The translations under genes and the position numbers were made by a program. From contig NZ_BNBV01000006.1 of assembly GCF_014656135.1 (NCBI RefSeq), positions 176,305-240,304 of the forward strand: a stretch of 64,000 bases of DNA, in the 5' to 3' direction. A model generated the notes under the pieces. That model saw only the letters and a program-made list of their open reading frames with translations. It was not told the DNA's origin and made no database searches. Shown piece after piece: positions 10,887 to 20,751 of this stretch. The DNA comes from Streptomyces thermodiastaticus. GTDB taxonomy: Bacteria; Actinomycetota; Actinomycetes; Streptomycetales; Streptomycetaceae. Each line of letters opens with the position of its first letter. The first letter of the stretch is position 1.

Positions 10887-13800
10887 CGATCGATCCGCGT
10901 CTGCTGCGTTACGCCCGGGCCACCCGGTTCTTCCTGGTCGCCGTGGTGGTCCTGGGCGGCCTCGGGGCCGGCCTCGTCGTCGCCCAGGCCATGCTCGTCG
11001 CCGAGACGGTCGTCGGTGCCTTCCAGCACCGGATGACGGCCGGCGAGCTGCGCACTCCCCTGGTGTTGCTGGTGCTGGTCGCGTGCGGCCGGGCGGTGGT
11101 GTCCTGGCTCACCGAACTCGCCGCGCACCGGGCGAGCGCCGCGGTGAAGTCCGAACTGCGCGGACGGCTGCTGGACCGGGCGACGGCGCTGGGCCCCGGA
11201 TGGCTCGGCGGGCAGCACACCGGTTCCCTGGTCACGCTGGCCACGCGAGGAGTCGACGCCCTCGACGGCTACTTCTCGCGCTATCTGCCGCAGCTGGGGC
11301 TCGCGGTGGTCGTCCCGGTGGCGGTGCTGGCGCGGATCGTCACCGAGGACTGGGTCGCGGCGGCCCTCATCGCCGGGACCCTGCCGCTGATCCCGGTTTT
11401 CATGGTGCTGATCGGCTGGGCCACGCAGTCCCGCATGGACCGGCAGTGGCGGCTGCTGTCCCGGCTCTCCGGACACTTCCTGGACGTGGTCGCGGGCCTG
11501 CCGACCCTGAAGGTGTTCGGCCGGGCCAAGGCACAGGCGGAGTCGATCCGCCGCATCACCGGCGCCTACCGGCAGGCGACCCTGCGCACCCTGCGGATCG
11601 CCTTCCTCTCCTCCTTCGCGCTGGAACTGCTCGCCACCCTGTCGGTGGCCCTGGTGGCCGTGACCATCGGCATGCGCCTGGTCGGCGGGGACATGGACCT
11701 GTACACCGGCCTGGTCGTGCTGGTGCTCGCGCCCGAGGCCTATCTGCCGCTGCGGCAGGTGGGCACCCAGTACCACGCGGCGGCCGAGGGACTGGCGGCC
11801 GCCGAGGAGATCTTCGCCGTGCTGGAGACTCCGCTGCCCGCGCCCGGCACGGGCCGCGTCCCCAGCGGGGCCATCGCCGTCGAGAGTCTCGGTGTGCGCT
11901 ACCCGGGGCGGTCCGAGGACGCCGTCTCGGGTGTCTCGTTCACCGTGGAACCGGGAGAGACGGTCGCGCTCGTCGGACCGAGCGGGGCCGGCAAGTCGAC
12001 CCTGCTGCACGTCCTGCTCGGATTCGTCCGGCCCACCGAGGGACGGGTACGCATCGGCGGCGCCGATCTCACCGGCCTCGACGTCGAGCAGTGGCACTCG
12101 CGCATCGCCTGGGTCCCGCAGCGGCCGCACCTGTACGCCGGGACCGTCGCGGAGAACGTACGGCTCGCCCGGCCCGACGCGGACGACGCCGCCGTCCGCG
12201 CCGCCCTGGCCGACGCGGGCGCCCTGGACTTCGTGGACGCGCTGCCGGACGGGACGGACACGGTGCTCGGCGAGGACGGCGCCGGACTGTCCGCAGGGCA
12301 GCGGCAGCGGCTGGCGCTGGCCCGCGCCTTCCTCGCCGACCGGCCGGTGGTGCTGCTGGACGAGCCGACCGCCGCCCTGGACGGGGAGACCGAGGCGCAG
12401 ATCGTGCAGGCCGTACGGCGGCTGGCCGTCGGCAGGACGGTCCTGCTCGTCGTGCACCGGCCCGCCCTGCTGCAGATCGCCGACCGGGTGGTCCGCCTCG
12501 ACGCCCCGGCCGGCGGGCACCTGCTCCGCCGCACCCCGCTCGCGCCGGGCGACGGCCGGGCACCACGTGCCGCAACCGTCGGTGCGCCCCCGACCGGCAC
12601 AAAGGCCGGTCCCGCACCGGCCTCGGCCGGGCAGGACACGCTGGCCCGGGTCCGCGCGATGTCCACTCCCCGCCGGGGCCGTCTCGCCCTCGCCCTGCTG
12701 CTCGGCAGCCTCGCCCTGGCGAGCGCCGTCGGACTCATGGCCACCTCCGGATGGCTCATCTCCCGGGCCTCGCAGCAGCCGCCGGTGCTCTATCTCATGG
12801 TGGCCGTCACGGCGACGCGGGCCTTCGGCATCGGACGTGCCGTGTTCCGGTACGCCGAACGGCTGGTCTCGCACGACGCGGTGCTGCGGATGCTGGCCGA
12901 CACCAGGGTCGCGGTCTACCGGCGGCTGGAACGGCTGGCCCCCGCCGGTCTGCGCCCGCTGCGCCGCGGCGATCTGCTCACCCGGCTCGTCGCCGATGTG
13001 GACGCGCTCCAGGACTACTGGCTGCGCTGGCTGCTGCCGGCCGGAGCGGCCCTGACCGTCTCCGCGCTCTCCGTCGCCTTCACCACCTGGCTGCTGCCCG
13101 AGGCCGGGGCGGTCCTCGCCGCCGGGCTGCTCCTGGCCGGGGCCGGTGTCCCCGTGCTCACCGGCGCGGTGGCGCGGCACGCCGAGCGGCAGCTCGCGCC
13201 GGCCCGCGGCACGCTCGCCACCCGGGTCACCGACCTGCTCACCGGGACGGCGGAGGCGATCGTGGCCGGCGCGCTGCCGGCCCGTGCCGCCGAGGCCCGC
13301 CGGGCCGACGGCGTGCTGACCCGGATCGCCTCACGCGCGGCCACCGCCACCGCACTGGGCGACGGGCTCACCGCCCTGGTCTCCGGGCTGACCGTCGCCG
13401 CGGCGGCCCTCGTCGGCGCCCGGGCGGTGGCCGACGGGCGGCTGAACGGTGTCGCGATGGCGGTCGTGGTCCTCACTCCGCTGGCCGCCTTCGAAGCGGT
13501 CCTCGGCATGCCCCTGGCGATGCGGTACCGGCAGCGGGTGCGCCGGAGCGCCGAGCGGGTCCACGAGGTCCTGGACGCGCCCGACCCCGTCCGGGAGCCC
13601 GAGCGGCCCCGGCCGGCGCCGGTGTCGCCGTTCCCGCTGACGCTCACGTCCCTGACCGCCCGGCACGCCGGGCAGGACCGGGACGCGCTCGCGGACGTGC
13701 ACCTGACCCTGGAGCAGGGCCGCAGGGTGGCCGTGGTGGGGCCGTCCGGTTCCGGCAAGACGACGCTCGCCCACGTGCTGCTGCGCTTCCTCGACCCGCG

Positions 13801-14383
13801 GGCGGGCGGCTACACGCTCGGCGGGGTGGACGCCCGCACCCTGGACGGCGACGACGTCCGCCGGCTGGTCGGGCTGTGCGCCCAGGACGCGCATCTCTTC
13901 GACAGCTCGGTGCGGGAGAACCTGCTGCTGGCCAAGAAGGACGCCACCGAGGCCGAGCTGCGCGACGCGCTGGCACGGGCCCGGCTGCTTCAGTGGGCCG
14001 ACTCCCTGCCCGACGGACTGGACACCCTGGTCGGCGAGCACGGCGCCCGCCTGTCCGGCGGCCAGCGGCAGCGGCTGGCCCTGGCCCGAGCCCTGCTCGC
14101 GGACTTCCCGGTGCTGGTGCTCGACGAGCCCGCCGAGCATCTGGACCTGCCGACCGCCGACGCCCTGACCGCCGATCTGCTGGCCGCCACCGAGGGCCGT
14201 ACGACCGTGCTCATCACGCACCGTCTGGCCGGTCTGGAGGCGGTGGACGAGGTGATCGTGCTCCAGGAGGGCCGGGTGGCGCAGCGGGGGCCCTATGCGG
14301 AGCTGGCCGCCGTGCCGGGGCCGCTGCGGCGGATGATCGAGCGGGAGGCCGAGGCGGAGCCGCTGGCGGCGGCCCGCTCGTGA
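10880..14383 (+). CDS. cydCD: Fused CydD-CydC ABC exporter for cytochrome bd assembly
   Basis: 1,167 residues. Two complete ABC exporters are fused in one chain. The N-terminal half (about 1-560) is CydD-like with GPSGAGKST, LSAGQRQR and VVLLDEPT; the C-terminal half (about 590-1167) is CydC-like with GPSGSGKTT, LSGGQRQR and VLVLDEPAEH. Each half has six hydrophobic helices. CydDC exports reduced thiols (glutathione or cysteine in E. coli) and is needed for haem insertion into cytochrome bd. The fusion is typical of Streptomyces. The start is GTG 10880 with GAAGGGCGAG upstream; the start codon is embedded in a perfect parS site. It ends 21 nt from the convergent HAD gene. Confidence 0.96.
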   Translation: MKPIDPRLLRYARATRFFLVAVVVLGGLGAGLVVAQAMLVAETVVGAFQHRMTAGELRTPLVLLVLVACGRAVVSWLTELAAHRASAAVKSELRGRLLDRATALGPGWLGGQHTGSLVTLATRGVDALDGYFSRYLPQLGLAVVVPVAVLARIVTEDWVAAALIAGTLPLIPVFMVLIGWATQSRMDRQWRLLSRLSGHFLDVVAGLPTLKVFGRAKAQAESIRRITGAYRQATLRTLRIAFLSSFALELLATLSVALVAVTIGMRLVGGDMDLYTGLVVLVLAPEAYLPLRQVGTQYHAAAEGLAAAEEIFAVLETPLPAPGTGRVPSGAIAVESLGVRYPGRSEDAVSGVSFTVEPGETVALVGPSGAGKSTLLHVLLGFVRPTEGRVRIGGADLTGLDVEQWHSRIAWVPQRPHLYAGTVAENVRLARPDADDAAVRAALADAGALDFVDALPDGTDTVLGEDGAGLSAGQRQRLALARAFLADRPVVLLDEPTAALDGETEAQIVQAVRRLAVGRTVLLVVHRPALLQIADRVVRLDAPAGGHLLRRTPLAPGDGRAPRAATVGAPPTGTKAGPAPASAGQDTLARVRAMSTPRRGRLALALLLGSLALASAVGLMATSGWLISRASQQPPVLYLMVAVTATRAFGIGRAVFRYAERLVSHDAVLRMLADTRVAVYRRLERLAPAGLRPLRRGDLLTRLVADVDALQDYWLRWLLPAGAALTVSALSVAFTTWLLPEAGAVLAAGLLLAGAGVPVLTGAVARHAERQLAPARGTLATRVTDLLTGTAEAIVAGALPARAAEARRADGVLTRIASRAATATALGDGLTALVSGLTVAAAALVGARAVADGRLNGVAMAVVVLTPLAAFEAVLGMPLAMRYRQRVRRSAERVHEVLDAPDPVREPERPRPAPVSPFPLTLTSLTARHAGQDRDALADVHLTLEQGRRVAVVGPSGSGKTTLAHVLLRFLDPRAGGYTLGGVDARTLDGDDVRRLVGLCAQDAHLFDSSVRENLLLAKKDATEAELRDALARARLLQWADSLPDGLDTLVGEHGARLSGGQRQRLALARALLADFPVLVLDEPAEHLDLPTADALTADLLAATEGRTTVLITHRLAGLEAVDEVIVLQEGRVAQRGPYAELAAVPGPLRRMIEREAEAEPLAAARS

Positions 14384-14404
14384 AGGGGAAGCCCGGGCCG
14401 CCGG

Positions 14405-15328
14405 CTACCGCAGCCGGCTCAGGAACTGTTCGATGACGACGGCGACCCCGTCGTCGTTGTTGGCGAGGGTGCGGCCGGTGGCCGCGGCGACGGCGTCCGG
14501 GTGGGCGTTGCCCATGGCGTACGACCGGCCGGCCCAGGTGAGCATCTCCACGTCGTTCGGCATGTCACCGAAGGCGACGACCTCGTCGTGGGAGATGCCG
14601 CGCTCCGCGCAGCACAGGGCGAGCGTGCTGGCCTTGGACACGCCCGGCCCGCTGATCTCCAGCAGGGCGCTGGGGCTGGACCGGGTGACGGTGGCGCGAT
14701 CCCCGACGGCGAGGCGGGCCAGGGTGAGGAAGGCGTCGGGGTCCAGCGTCGGGTGATACGCGAGGATCTTCAGCAGGGGCTGCTCGGCGGTGGGGCCGTC
14801 CGGCCGGAGCAGCTCCTCGGCGGGGACGGTCGTGTCCGGCAGCTCCCGGTGCAGGTTCGGGTAGTCCGGCTCCTGGTGAAACCCGAAGGTCTGCTCGAAC
14901 GCGTACACCGTGCCGGGGGCCGCCTGGCGGAGCAGACGGACGGTGTCCAGCGCGTTCTCACGTGCCAGCTCCCGTACCTTCACGAACCGATGCGCCCCGG
15001 CACCGTCGTGGAGATCGACCACGGCGGCGCCGTTGCCGCAGATCGCGAGTCCATGGCCGTGCACATGATCGCTGACGACGTCCATCCAGCGGGCCGGCCG
15101 GCCGGTGACGAAGAACACCTCGATGCCCGCCTCCTCGGCGGCGGCGAGCGCGGCCACCGTGCGGGGCGAAACGGTCTTGTCGTCGCGCAGCAGGGTTCCG
15201 TCGAGGTCGGTGGCGATCAGCCGGGGTACGGCGGGTATGCCGCCCTCCTCGGGCGAGGCCGAGCGCGGGGTGGCGGCCGGGGACTCGGGTCGGCGTGTCG
15301 CTGAGGTCACCGCGACATTGTCGCGCAT
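14405..15328 (-). CDS. HAD-superfamily hydrolase (Cof-type phosphatase)
   Basis: 307 residues. Motif I is [13 protein letters not shown], with the nucleophile and acid aspartates; the late motif is [13 protein letters not shown]. The large cap and the repeated GNG/GNA segments fit the Cof-type (IIB) HAD sugar-phosphate phosphatases. The substrate is unknown. The start is unclear: ATG 15328 or GTG 15310, neither with a good ribosome binding site; the first 35 residues are low-complexity. A related HAD gene lies at 21344-22180 in this window. Confidence 0.88.
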   Translation of the reverse strand: MRDNVAVTSATRRPESPAATPRSASPEEGGIPAVPRLIATDLDGTLLRDDKTVSPRTVAALAAAEEAGIEVFFVTGRPARWMDVVSDHVHGHGLAICGNGAAVVDLHDGAGAHRFVKVRELARENALDTVRLLRQAAPGTVYAFEQTFGFHQEPDYPNLHRELPDTTVPAEELLRPDGPTAEQPLLKILAYHPTLDPDAFLTLARLAVGDRATVTRSSPSALLEISGPGVSKASTLALCCAERGISHDEVVAFGDMPNDVEMLTWAGRSYAMGNAHPDAVAAATGRTLANNDDGVAVVIEQFLSRLR

Positions 15329-15431
15329 ATGCCGGCACGGCCGTGCGTGGATGCGCGCATCTGAGCCGTTGCCTCGGTCACGCCGGCACCGCGCGGACCG
15401 CGCGAGGCTCCCGTGGCCGGAGCTCCGGACG

Positions 15432-16343
15432 TCACGCCAGTTGCGCCGGGGCCTCCAGGGCGATCTGCTCGAAGATCTTCTGGTCCGCGGCGAAGTCCGA
15501 GTCCGGGATCGGCCAGTGCACCACGATTTCGGTGAAGCCCAGCTCCTGGTGGCGGCCCGCGAAGTCGACGAACGCGTCCAGCGACTCAAGGGGGCGCCCG
15601 CGGTCCGGGGTGAAGCCGGTGAGCAGGATCTTGTCGAGCTCGCGCACGTCCCGGCCGGTCGCGGCGCAGGCTTCGGTGAGCTTCTCGACCTGCCCGCGCA
15701 GGGCCTGGACGGACTGCTCCGGCGTACCGGTCTCGTACAGCTTCGGGTCACCCGTGGTCACCCAGGCCTGCCCGTGGCGTGCGGCGAGCCGCAGCCCGCG
15801 CGGTCCGGTCGCGGCCACCGCGAACGGAAGCCGCGGCCGCTGCACACAGCCGGGGATGTTGCGTGCCTCGTGCGCCGAGTAGAAGGTGCCCTCGTAGGTG
15901 ACCCCCTCCGGGCCGTCCTCGGTCAGCAGCCGGTCGAGCAGAAAGACGAACTCGGCGAAGTGCTCGGCGCGCTCCCGTGGCGTCCACGGAGTCTGTCCCA
16001 GCACGGTGGCGTCGAAGCCGGTGCCGCCCGCGCCGATGCCGAGGGTGATACGGCCGCCGGAGATGTCGTCCAGGGAGATCAGCTCCTTGGCAAGGGTGAC
16101 CGGGTGCCGGAAGTTGGGCGAGGTCACCAGCGTGCCCAGCCGGATCCGTTCGGTCACCGCGGCGGCGGCCGTCAGGGTGGGCACGGCACCGAACCACGGG
16201 CCGTCCCGGAAACTGCGCCAGGAGAGATGATCGTAGGTGTAGGCGGTGTGGAAGCCCAGCTCCTCGGCGCGCATCCAGGCGAGACGGCTGCCCTCGTGCC
16301 AGCGGCGGTAGGGGAGGATCACGGTGCTCAGGCGCAGAGTCAT
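15432..16343 (-). CDS. Luciferase-like (LLM class) flavin/F420-dependent oxidoreductase
   Basis: 303 residues, a TIM-barrel of the bacterial luciferase family. Typical segments are [17 protein letters not shown] at the first strands, [28 protein letters not shown] and [18 protein letters not shown]. Members use FMN or F420H2; many Streptomyces ones are F420-type, but the cofactor cannot be fixed from this sequence. ATG 16343 is chosen because [12 protein letters not shown] is the expected first strand. A GTG at 16376, inside a parS site, would give an 11-residue extension. Confidence 0.9.
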   Translation of the reverse strand: MTLRLSTVILPYRRWHEGSRLAWMRAEELGFHTAYTYDHLSWRSFRDGPWFGAVPTLTAAAAVTERIRLGTLVTSPNFRHPVTLAKELISLDDISGGRITLGIGAGGTGFDATVLGQTPWTPRERAEHFAEFVFLLDRLLTEDGPEGVTYEGTFYSAHEARNIPGCVQRPRLPFAVAATGPRGLRLAARHGQAWVTTGDPKLYETGTPEQSVQALRGQVEKLTEACAATGRDVRELDKILLTGFTPDRGRPLESLDAFVDFAGRHQELGFTEIVVHWPIPDSDFAADQKIFEQIALEAPAQLA

Positions 16344-16369
16344 GGAACGTGAGCCTACGGCGGCTTCGC

Positions 16370-16383
16370 GTTTCACGTGAAAC
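16370..16383. other. parS: parS centromere site (perfect core)
   Basis: GTTTCACGTGAAAC, a perfect match to the ParB-binding core, 27 bp upstream of the luciferase-like gene and in intergenic DNA. Confidence 0.93.
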
Positions 16384-16504
16384 GCCCATCGCAGGCGGCA
16401 GCAAGCCGCACGGCCTCACCTCCGGCCCCTGTCCGGCCGGGAATCGCCGCCCGTCGTCGGCGGTCCGAGACGAACATCACGCGGATTTCTCCGGCGCGCA
16501 GGTT

Positions 16505-16576
16505 TGATCCACAGCAGAACGTGTTATCCACAGCGGACCGGCGGCCTCTCTGTGGACAACTGGCCGCTGTGCACAG
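16505..16576. other. DnaA-box cluster A
   Basis: TTATCCACA (16524-16532, plus) and TGTGGACAA (16551-16559, minus-strand copy of TTGTCCACA) are perfect boxes facing each other. TGATCCACA (16505-16513) has one mismatch and TGTGCACAG (16568-16576) is weak. The set lies within 72 bp. Confidence 0.7.
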
Positions 16577-16845
16577 AGAGTTCGGCTGCGCGGGCTCTCA
16601 CGCCGCCGAGGCCGCTCATGTGCCGCGCCGCCGCGCCGGCCGGGATGCGGCACCGTCATCGGACGCGGGTCGGGCCCTGTGCCGTCATCCGGCGCCGCAC
16701 CTCGCCGCGGACCTCCGCGCGGCAGGAGCGCAGCCGGACCGCCCGTGCCCGCGCGTCCCCTAGGGTCCCCGTAATACTCGAGACGGACACGGAAACAGCT
16801 CTGCGGTCTGACGACCGGCGTGGTCCGCGTCACTACCGTCGACGT

Positions 16846-17847
16846 GTGACTGTCATCGCGACCGAAAGCCTGAGCAAGCGGTACCCCCGGGTGACCGCGC
16901 TCGACCGGCTGTCCGTGGACATCGGACCCGGTGTGACCGGACTCGTGGGCGCCAACGGCGCCGGCAAGTCCACCCTCATCAAGATCCTGCTGGGCCTGTC
17001 CCCCGCCACGGAGGGCCGCGCCGAGGTGCTCGGACACGACGTCGCCACCGAGGGCGCCGCGGTCCGCGAGCGCGTCGGCTACATGCCGGAGCACGACTGC
17101 CTGCCGCCGGACGTCTCGGCCACCGAGTTCGTCGTCCACATGGCCCGCATGTCCGGGCTGCCGCCCGCCGCGGCACGCGAGCGCACCGCGGACACCCTGC
17201 GCCACGTCGGCCTGTACGAGGAGCGCTACCGCCCCATCGGCGGCTACTCCACCGGCATGAAACAGCGCGTCAAACTCGCCCAGGCCCTGGTGCACGACCC
17301 GCAGCTGGTCTTCCTCGACGAGCCGACCAACGGCCTCGACCCGGTCGGCCGGGACGAGATGCTCGGCCTGATCCGCCGCGTGCACCGCGACTTCGGCATC
17401 TCCGTGCTGGTCACCTCGCATCTGCTCGGCGAGCTGGAGCGCACCTGCGACCACGTGGTCGTCATCGACGGCGGCAGGCTGCTGCGGTCCAGCTCGACCA
17501 CCGACTTCACCCGGACCACGACCACCCTCGCGATCGAAGTCACCGACAGCGACGAACACCCCGACGGAACCCGTGCGGTGCGCGAGGCGCTCCGGGCGCG
17601 CGGGGTGCCCACCGAGGACGGCACCGGCCTGCCGGGCGCCGGCCATGTCCTGCTCCTGACCGCCGAGGGCGAGGAGACCTACGACCTGGTGCGCGACGTG
17701 ATCGCGGACCTCGGGCTCGGCCTGGTGCGCATGGAGCAGCGCCGCCACCGCATCTCTGAGGTCTTCCGCGACGGCGACCAGACCCACGGCGAACACGGCG
17801 GCGAGCTCGACGGACAGCACAAGGAGGCGGTCGGCCATGGCGGTTGA
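16846..17847 (+). CDS. ABC transporter ATP-binding protein (first of pair)
   Basis: 333 residues. Walker A GANGAGKST, signature YSTGMKQR, Walker B LVFLDEPTNGLDP and the H-loop TSHLL are all intact. The ATPase domain covers roughly residues 1-225, followed by a DrrA-like C-terminal extension. The likely start is GTG 16846, only 6 nt after a TACCGT -10 element, suggesting a leaderless transcript. It overlaps the next permease gene by 11 nt. Together with the three genes downstream it looks like one two-ATPase, two-permease system. Substrate unknown; such exporters often handle hydrophobic compounds. Confidence 0.93.
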   Translation: MTVIATESLSKRYPRVTALDRLSVDIGPGVTGLVGANGAGKSTLIKILLGLSPATEGRAEVLGHDVATEGAAVRERVGYMPEHDCLPPDVSATEFVVHMARMSGLPPAAARERTADTLRHVGLYEERYRPIGGYSTGMKQRVKLAQALVHDPQLVFLDEPTNGLDPVGRDEMLGLIRRVHRDFGISVLVTSHLLGELERTCDHVVVIDGGRLLRSSSTTDFTRTTTTLAIEVTDSDEHPDGTRAVREALRARGVPTEDGTGLPGAGHVLLLTAEGEETYDLVRDVIADLGLGLVRMEQRRHRISEVFRDGDQTHGEHGGELDGQHKEAVGHGG

Positions 17848-18736
17848 GCAGCCCCCGGCGGGTGAGCAGACCCGCATCCACAACATCGGCTACCGGTCCT
17901 ACGACGGCCCCCGGCTGGGCCGCGCCTACGCCCGCCGCTCGCTGTACTCGCAGTCCCTGCGCGGCGCCTGGGGGCTGGGACGCTCGGCGAAGTCCAAGGT
18001 GCTGCCGATGCTGCTGTTGGTGGTGATGTGCGTGCCCGCGGCCATCATGGTCGCCGTCACGGTCGCCACCAAGGCCAAGGACCTGCCCGTCGACTACACG
18101 CGCTACGCGATCATCATGCAGGCCGTCATCAGCCTGTACATCGCCTCGCAGGCACCGCAGGCCGTCTCGCGGGACCTGCGGTTCAAGACGGTGCCGCTGT
18201 ACTTCTCCCGTCCCATCGAGACCGCCGACTACGTCCGGGCCAAGTACGCGGCCCTCTCCTCGGCCCTGTTCATCCTGACCGCCGCACCGCTGCTCGTGCT
18301 CTACATCGGCGCGCTGCTGGCCAAGCTGGACTTCGCCGACCAGACCAAGGGATTCGCCGAAGGACTCGTCTCCGTGGCTCTGCTCTCACTTCTCTTCGCC
18401 GGTATCGGACTGGTCATCGCCGCCGTCACCCCGCGCCGCGGCTTCGGCATCGCCGCCGTGATCGCCGTGCTCGTCATCTCCTACGGCGCGGTCTCCACCC
18501 TGCAGGCCATCGCGGACGCCCAGGGCACCACGGGGGCCATCCCCTGGATCGGCCTGTTCTCCCCGATCACTCTGATCGACGGCGTGCAGAGCGCCTTCCT
18601 CGGCGCGACCTCCGCGGCGCCCGGAGGGATCGCTCCCGGGACGGCGGCGGGCATCGTCCACGTCCTGGTCGTCGTCGGTCTCGTCGCCGCGGCCTACGGG
18701 CTGCTGCTGCGCCGCTACCGCAAGGTGGGACTGTGA
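17837..18736 (+). CDS. ABC transporter permease (first of pair)
   Basis: 299 residues. After a soluble N-terminus (HNIGYRSYDGPRLGRAYARR) come about six hydrophobic helices, beginning LPMLLLVVMCVPAAIMVAV and ending VLVVVGLVAAAYGLLL. The segment SRDLRFKTVPLYFSRPIETADYVRAKY is typical of ABC-2-type permeases of gliding or antibiotic export systems. The AAGGAGG ribosome binding site lies inside the end of the ATPase gene, so translation is coupled. Partner of the upstream ATPase. Confidence 0.9.
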   Translation: MAVEQPPAGEQTRIHNIGYRSYDGPRLGRAYARRSLYSQSLRGAWGLGRSAKSKVLPMLLLVVMCVPAAIMVAVTVATKAKDLPVDYTRYAIIMQAVISLYIASQAPQAVSRDLRFKTVPLYFSRPIETADYVRAKYAALSSALFILTAAPLLVLYIGALLAKLDFADQTKGFAEGLVSVALLSLLFAGIGLVIAAVTPRRGFGIAAVIAVLVISYGAVSTLQAIADAQGTTGAIPWIGLFSPITLIDGVQSAFLGATSAAPGGIAPGTAAGIVHVLVVVGLVAAAYGLLLRRYRKVGL

Positions 18737-18788
18737 CCCCGCCCGCTGTGTCGCCCACCACCACCCGTCGAAGGAATGGGCCGCGCCC

Positions 18789-19700
18789 ATGAGCACTCTC
18801 ACCCTCGACCACGTCTCCCGCTGGTTCGGCAACGTGGTCGCCGTCAACGACATCACCATGACCATCGGACCCGGCGTCACCGGCCTGCTCGGGCCCAACG
18901 GCGCCGGAAAGTCCACGCTGATCAACATGATGGGCGGCTTCCTCGCCCCCTCCACGGGCACCGTCACGCTCGACGGGCAGCCGGTGTGGCGCAACGAGCA
19001 GATCTACCGTCACATCGGCGTCGTGCCCGAACGGGAGGCGATGTACGACTTCCTCACCGGTCGTGAATTCGTCCTCGCCAACGCCGAACTGCACGGCCTG
19101 GGTGCCAAGGAGGCCCAGCGGGCGCTGGCCACGGTGGAGATGGAGCACGCCCAGGACCGGAAGATCTCCACCTACTCCAAGGGCATGCGCCAGCGCGTGA
19201 AGATGGCGAGCGCCCTGGTGCACGACCCGTCCCTGCTGCTGCTGGACGAGCCGTTCAACGGCATGGACCCGCGCCAGCGCATGCAGTTGATGGACCTGCT
19301 GCGCCGCATGGGCGACGAGGGCCGCACGGTGCTGTTCTCCTCCCACATCCTGGAGGAGGTCGAACAGCTCGCCTGGCACATCGAGGTCGTCGTCGCCGGA
19401 CGGCACGCGGCCAGCGGCGACTTCCGCAAGATCCGCCGCCTGATGACCGACCGCCCGCACCGCTACCTGGTCCGCTCCAGCGACGACCGAGCGCTGGCGG
19501 CCGCCCTGATCGCCGACCCGTCGACGTCCGGCATCGAGGTCGACCACGCCGAGGGCGCGCTGCGCATCCAGGCCGTCGACTTCGGCCGCTTCACGACCCT
19601 GCTGCCGAAGGTGGCCCGGGAGCTGGGCATCCGGCTGCACACGGTCTCGCCGTCCGACGAGTCCCTCGAGTCCGTCTTCTCCTATCTGGTCGCGGCGTAG
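18789..19700 (+). CDS. ABC transporter ATP-binding protein (second of pair)
   Basis: 303 residues. Walker A GPNGAGKST, signature YSKGMRQR, Walker B LLLLDEPFNGMDP and H-loop SSHIL are present. It is a paralogue of the ATPase at 16846, with the same MTIGPGVTGLLG lead-in. A C-terminal domain of about 80 residues ends with SDESLESVFSYLV, the tail typical of DrrA-type ATPases. GAAGG lies upstream of ATG 18789. It sits 52 nt after the first permease and 10 nt before the second. Confidence 0.93.
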   Translation: MSTLTLDHVSRWFGNVVAVNDITMTIGPGVTGLLGPNGAGKSTLINMMGGFLAPSTGTVTLDGQPVWRNEQIYRHIGVVPEREAMYDFLTGREFVLANAELHGLGAKEAQRALATVEMEHAQDRKISTYSKGMRQRVKMASALVHDPSLLLLDEPFNGMDPRQRMQLMDLLRRMGDEGRTVLFSSHILEEVEQLAWHIEVVVAGRHAASGDFRKIRRLMTDRPHRYLVRSSDDRALAAALIADPSTSGIEVDHAEGALRIQAVDFGRFTTLLPKVARELGIRLHTVSPSDESLESVFSYLVAA

Positions 19701-19710
19701 GAGGCCGATC

Positions 19711-20430
19711 ATGTACGACCCCACAGTCGCGCGGCTCACCTACCGGGCCCTGCTCGGCCGCCGCCGTGCCCTGATCCTCGGCGCGCTGCCGCTGCTGCTG
19801 ATCGTCATCGCGGTGGCCGTCCGCGCCCTGTCCGGCGCCGACGACCAGACGGCGGTGAACGTCCTGGGCGGGTTCGCGCTCGCCACCATGGTGCCGATCA
19901 TCGGGGTGATCGCCGGGACCGGCGCCATCGGGCCCGAGATCGACGACGGCTCGGTGGTGTACCTGCTGTCCAAGCCGCTGAAGCGGCCGGTGATCGTCTT
20001 CACCAAGCTGATCGTGGCGATCGCCGTCACCATGGTGTTCTCCGCGGTGCCCACGCTGGTGGCCGGGCTGATCCTCAACGGCAACGGACAGCGGATCGCC
20101 GTGGCCTACACCGTGGCGGCGCTGGTCGCCTCCATCGCCTACGCCGCGCTGTTCCTGCTGCTGGGCACGGTCTCCCGGCACGCGGTGGTCTTCGGACTGG
20201 TCTACGCGCTGGTCTGGGAGGCGCTGTTCGGTTCCCTGGTGTCCGGGGCGCGCACGCTGAGCGTCCAGCAGTGGTCCCTGGCCGTGGCGCACCGGGTGGC
20301 CGGCGGCGACCTGGTCACCTCCGACGTCGGGCTGCCGACGGCGACGGTGCTGCTGGTGCTGGTGACGGTGCTCGCCACCTGGTACGCCGGGCGGAAGCTG
20401 CGGGGCCTCACGCTCGCCGGCGAGGAGTGA
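19711..20430 (+). CDS. ABC transporter permease (second of pair)
   Basis: 239 residues and about six hydrophobic helices, an ABC-2-type permease. YRALLGRRRALILGALPLLL at the start and IGPEIDDGSVVYLLSKPLKR in the first cytoplasmic loop match the layout of the sister permease, where SRDLRFKTVPLYFSRPIE occupies the same place. TAGGAGG precedes ATG 19711. Last gene of the four-gene ABC operon, ending 81 nt before the next small gene. Confidence 0.9.
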   Translation: MYDPTVARLTYRALLGRRRALILGALPLLLIVIAVAVRALSGADDQTAVNVLGGFALATMVPIIGVIAGTGAIGPEIDDGSVVYLLSKPLKRPVIVFTKLIVAIAVTMVFSAVPTLVAGLILNGNGQRIAVAYTVAALVASIAYAALFLLLGTVSRHAVVFGLVYALVWEALFGSLVSGARTLSVQQWSLAVAHRVAGGDLVTSDVGLPTATVLLVLVTVLATWYAGRKLRGLTLAGEE

Positions 20431-20511
20431 GGCCCGGGCCTCTGACACGGCCTTCACTTTCCTGGGCGCACACTGGCAGAGGCGGACGAGCAACACCGCG
20501 AGGAGGGCGGC

Positions 20512-20751
20512 ATGGCAGACGAGACGTCGTCCGGTGACGGCCCGGACAGCGCCGGGGACGGCGGGGAGGACATCGTGTTCGACGAGGACTTCGTCCGGGC
20601 CGCCGAGGTGACCGAGCCCTCCGCGCGGGCCCGGATGCTCGCCGCCCGCTGGCGCCGCGAGGCCCCCGAGCCCCAGCCCTGGCGTTCCGACGAGCCGCCC
20701 GCCGGGTGGTTCTTCAGCAAGGCCCGGCGCCGCAGGTGGCGTCGCCGCTGA
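20512..20751 (+). CDS. Small acidic-to-basic hypothetical protein
   Basis: 79 residues, family not recognised. The N-terminal half is strongly acidic (GDGGEDIVFDEDFVRAAEV). The C-terminal half is basic and aromatic, with WRSDEPPAGWFFSKARRRRW. No membrane helix or signal peptide. GAGGAGGGCGGC before ATG 20512 is a good ribosome binding site, and third-position GC is very high, so it looks genuine. It follows the ABC operon by 81 nt and may be co-transcribed. Confidence 0.75.
   Translation: MADETSSGDGPDSAGDGGEDIVFDEDFVRAAEVTEPSARARMLAARWRREAPEPQPWRSDEPPAGWFFSKARRRRWRRR

Larger units (their letters stand above)
16344..16845. other. Divergent intergenic region with parS and DnaA boxes
   Basis: 502 bp without a credible gene, lying between the luciferase-like gene and the ABC operon. 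It holds a perfect parS (16370-16383), a DnaA-box cluster (16505-16576) and the promoter of the ABC operon, where TACCGT (16834-16839) lies 6 nt before the GTG start. Confidence 0.7.
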
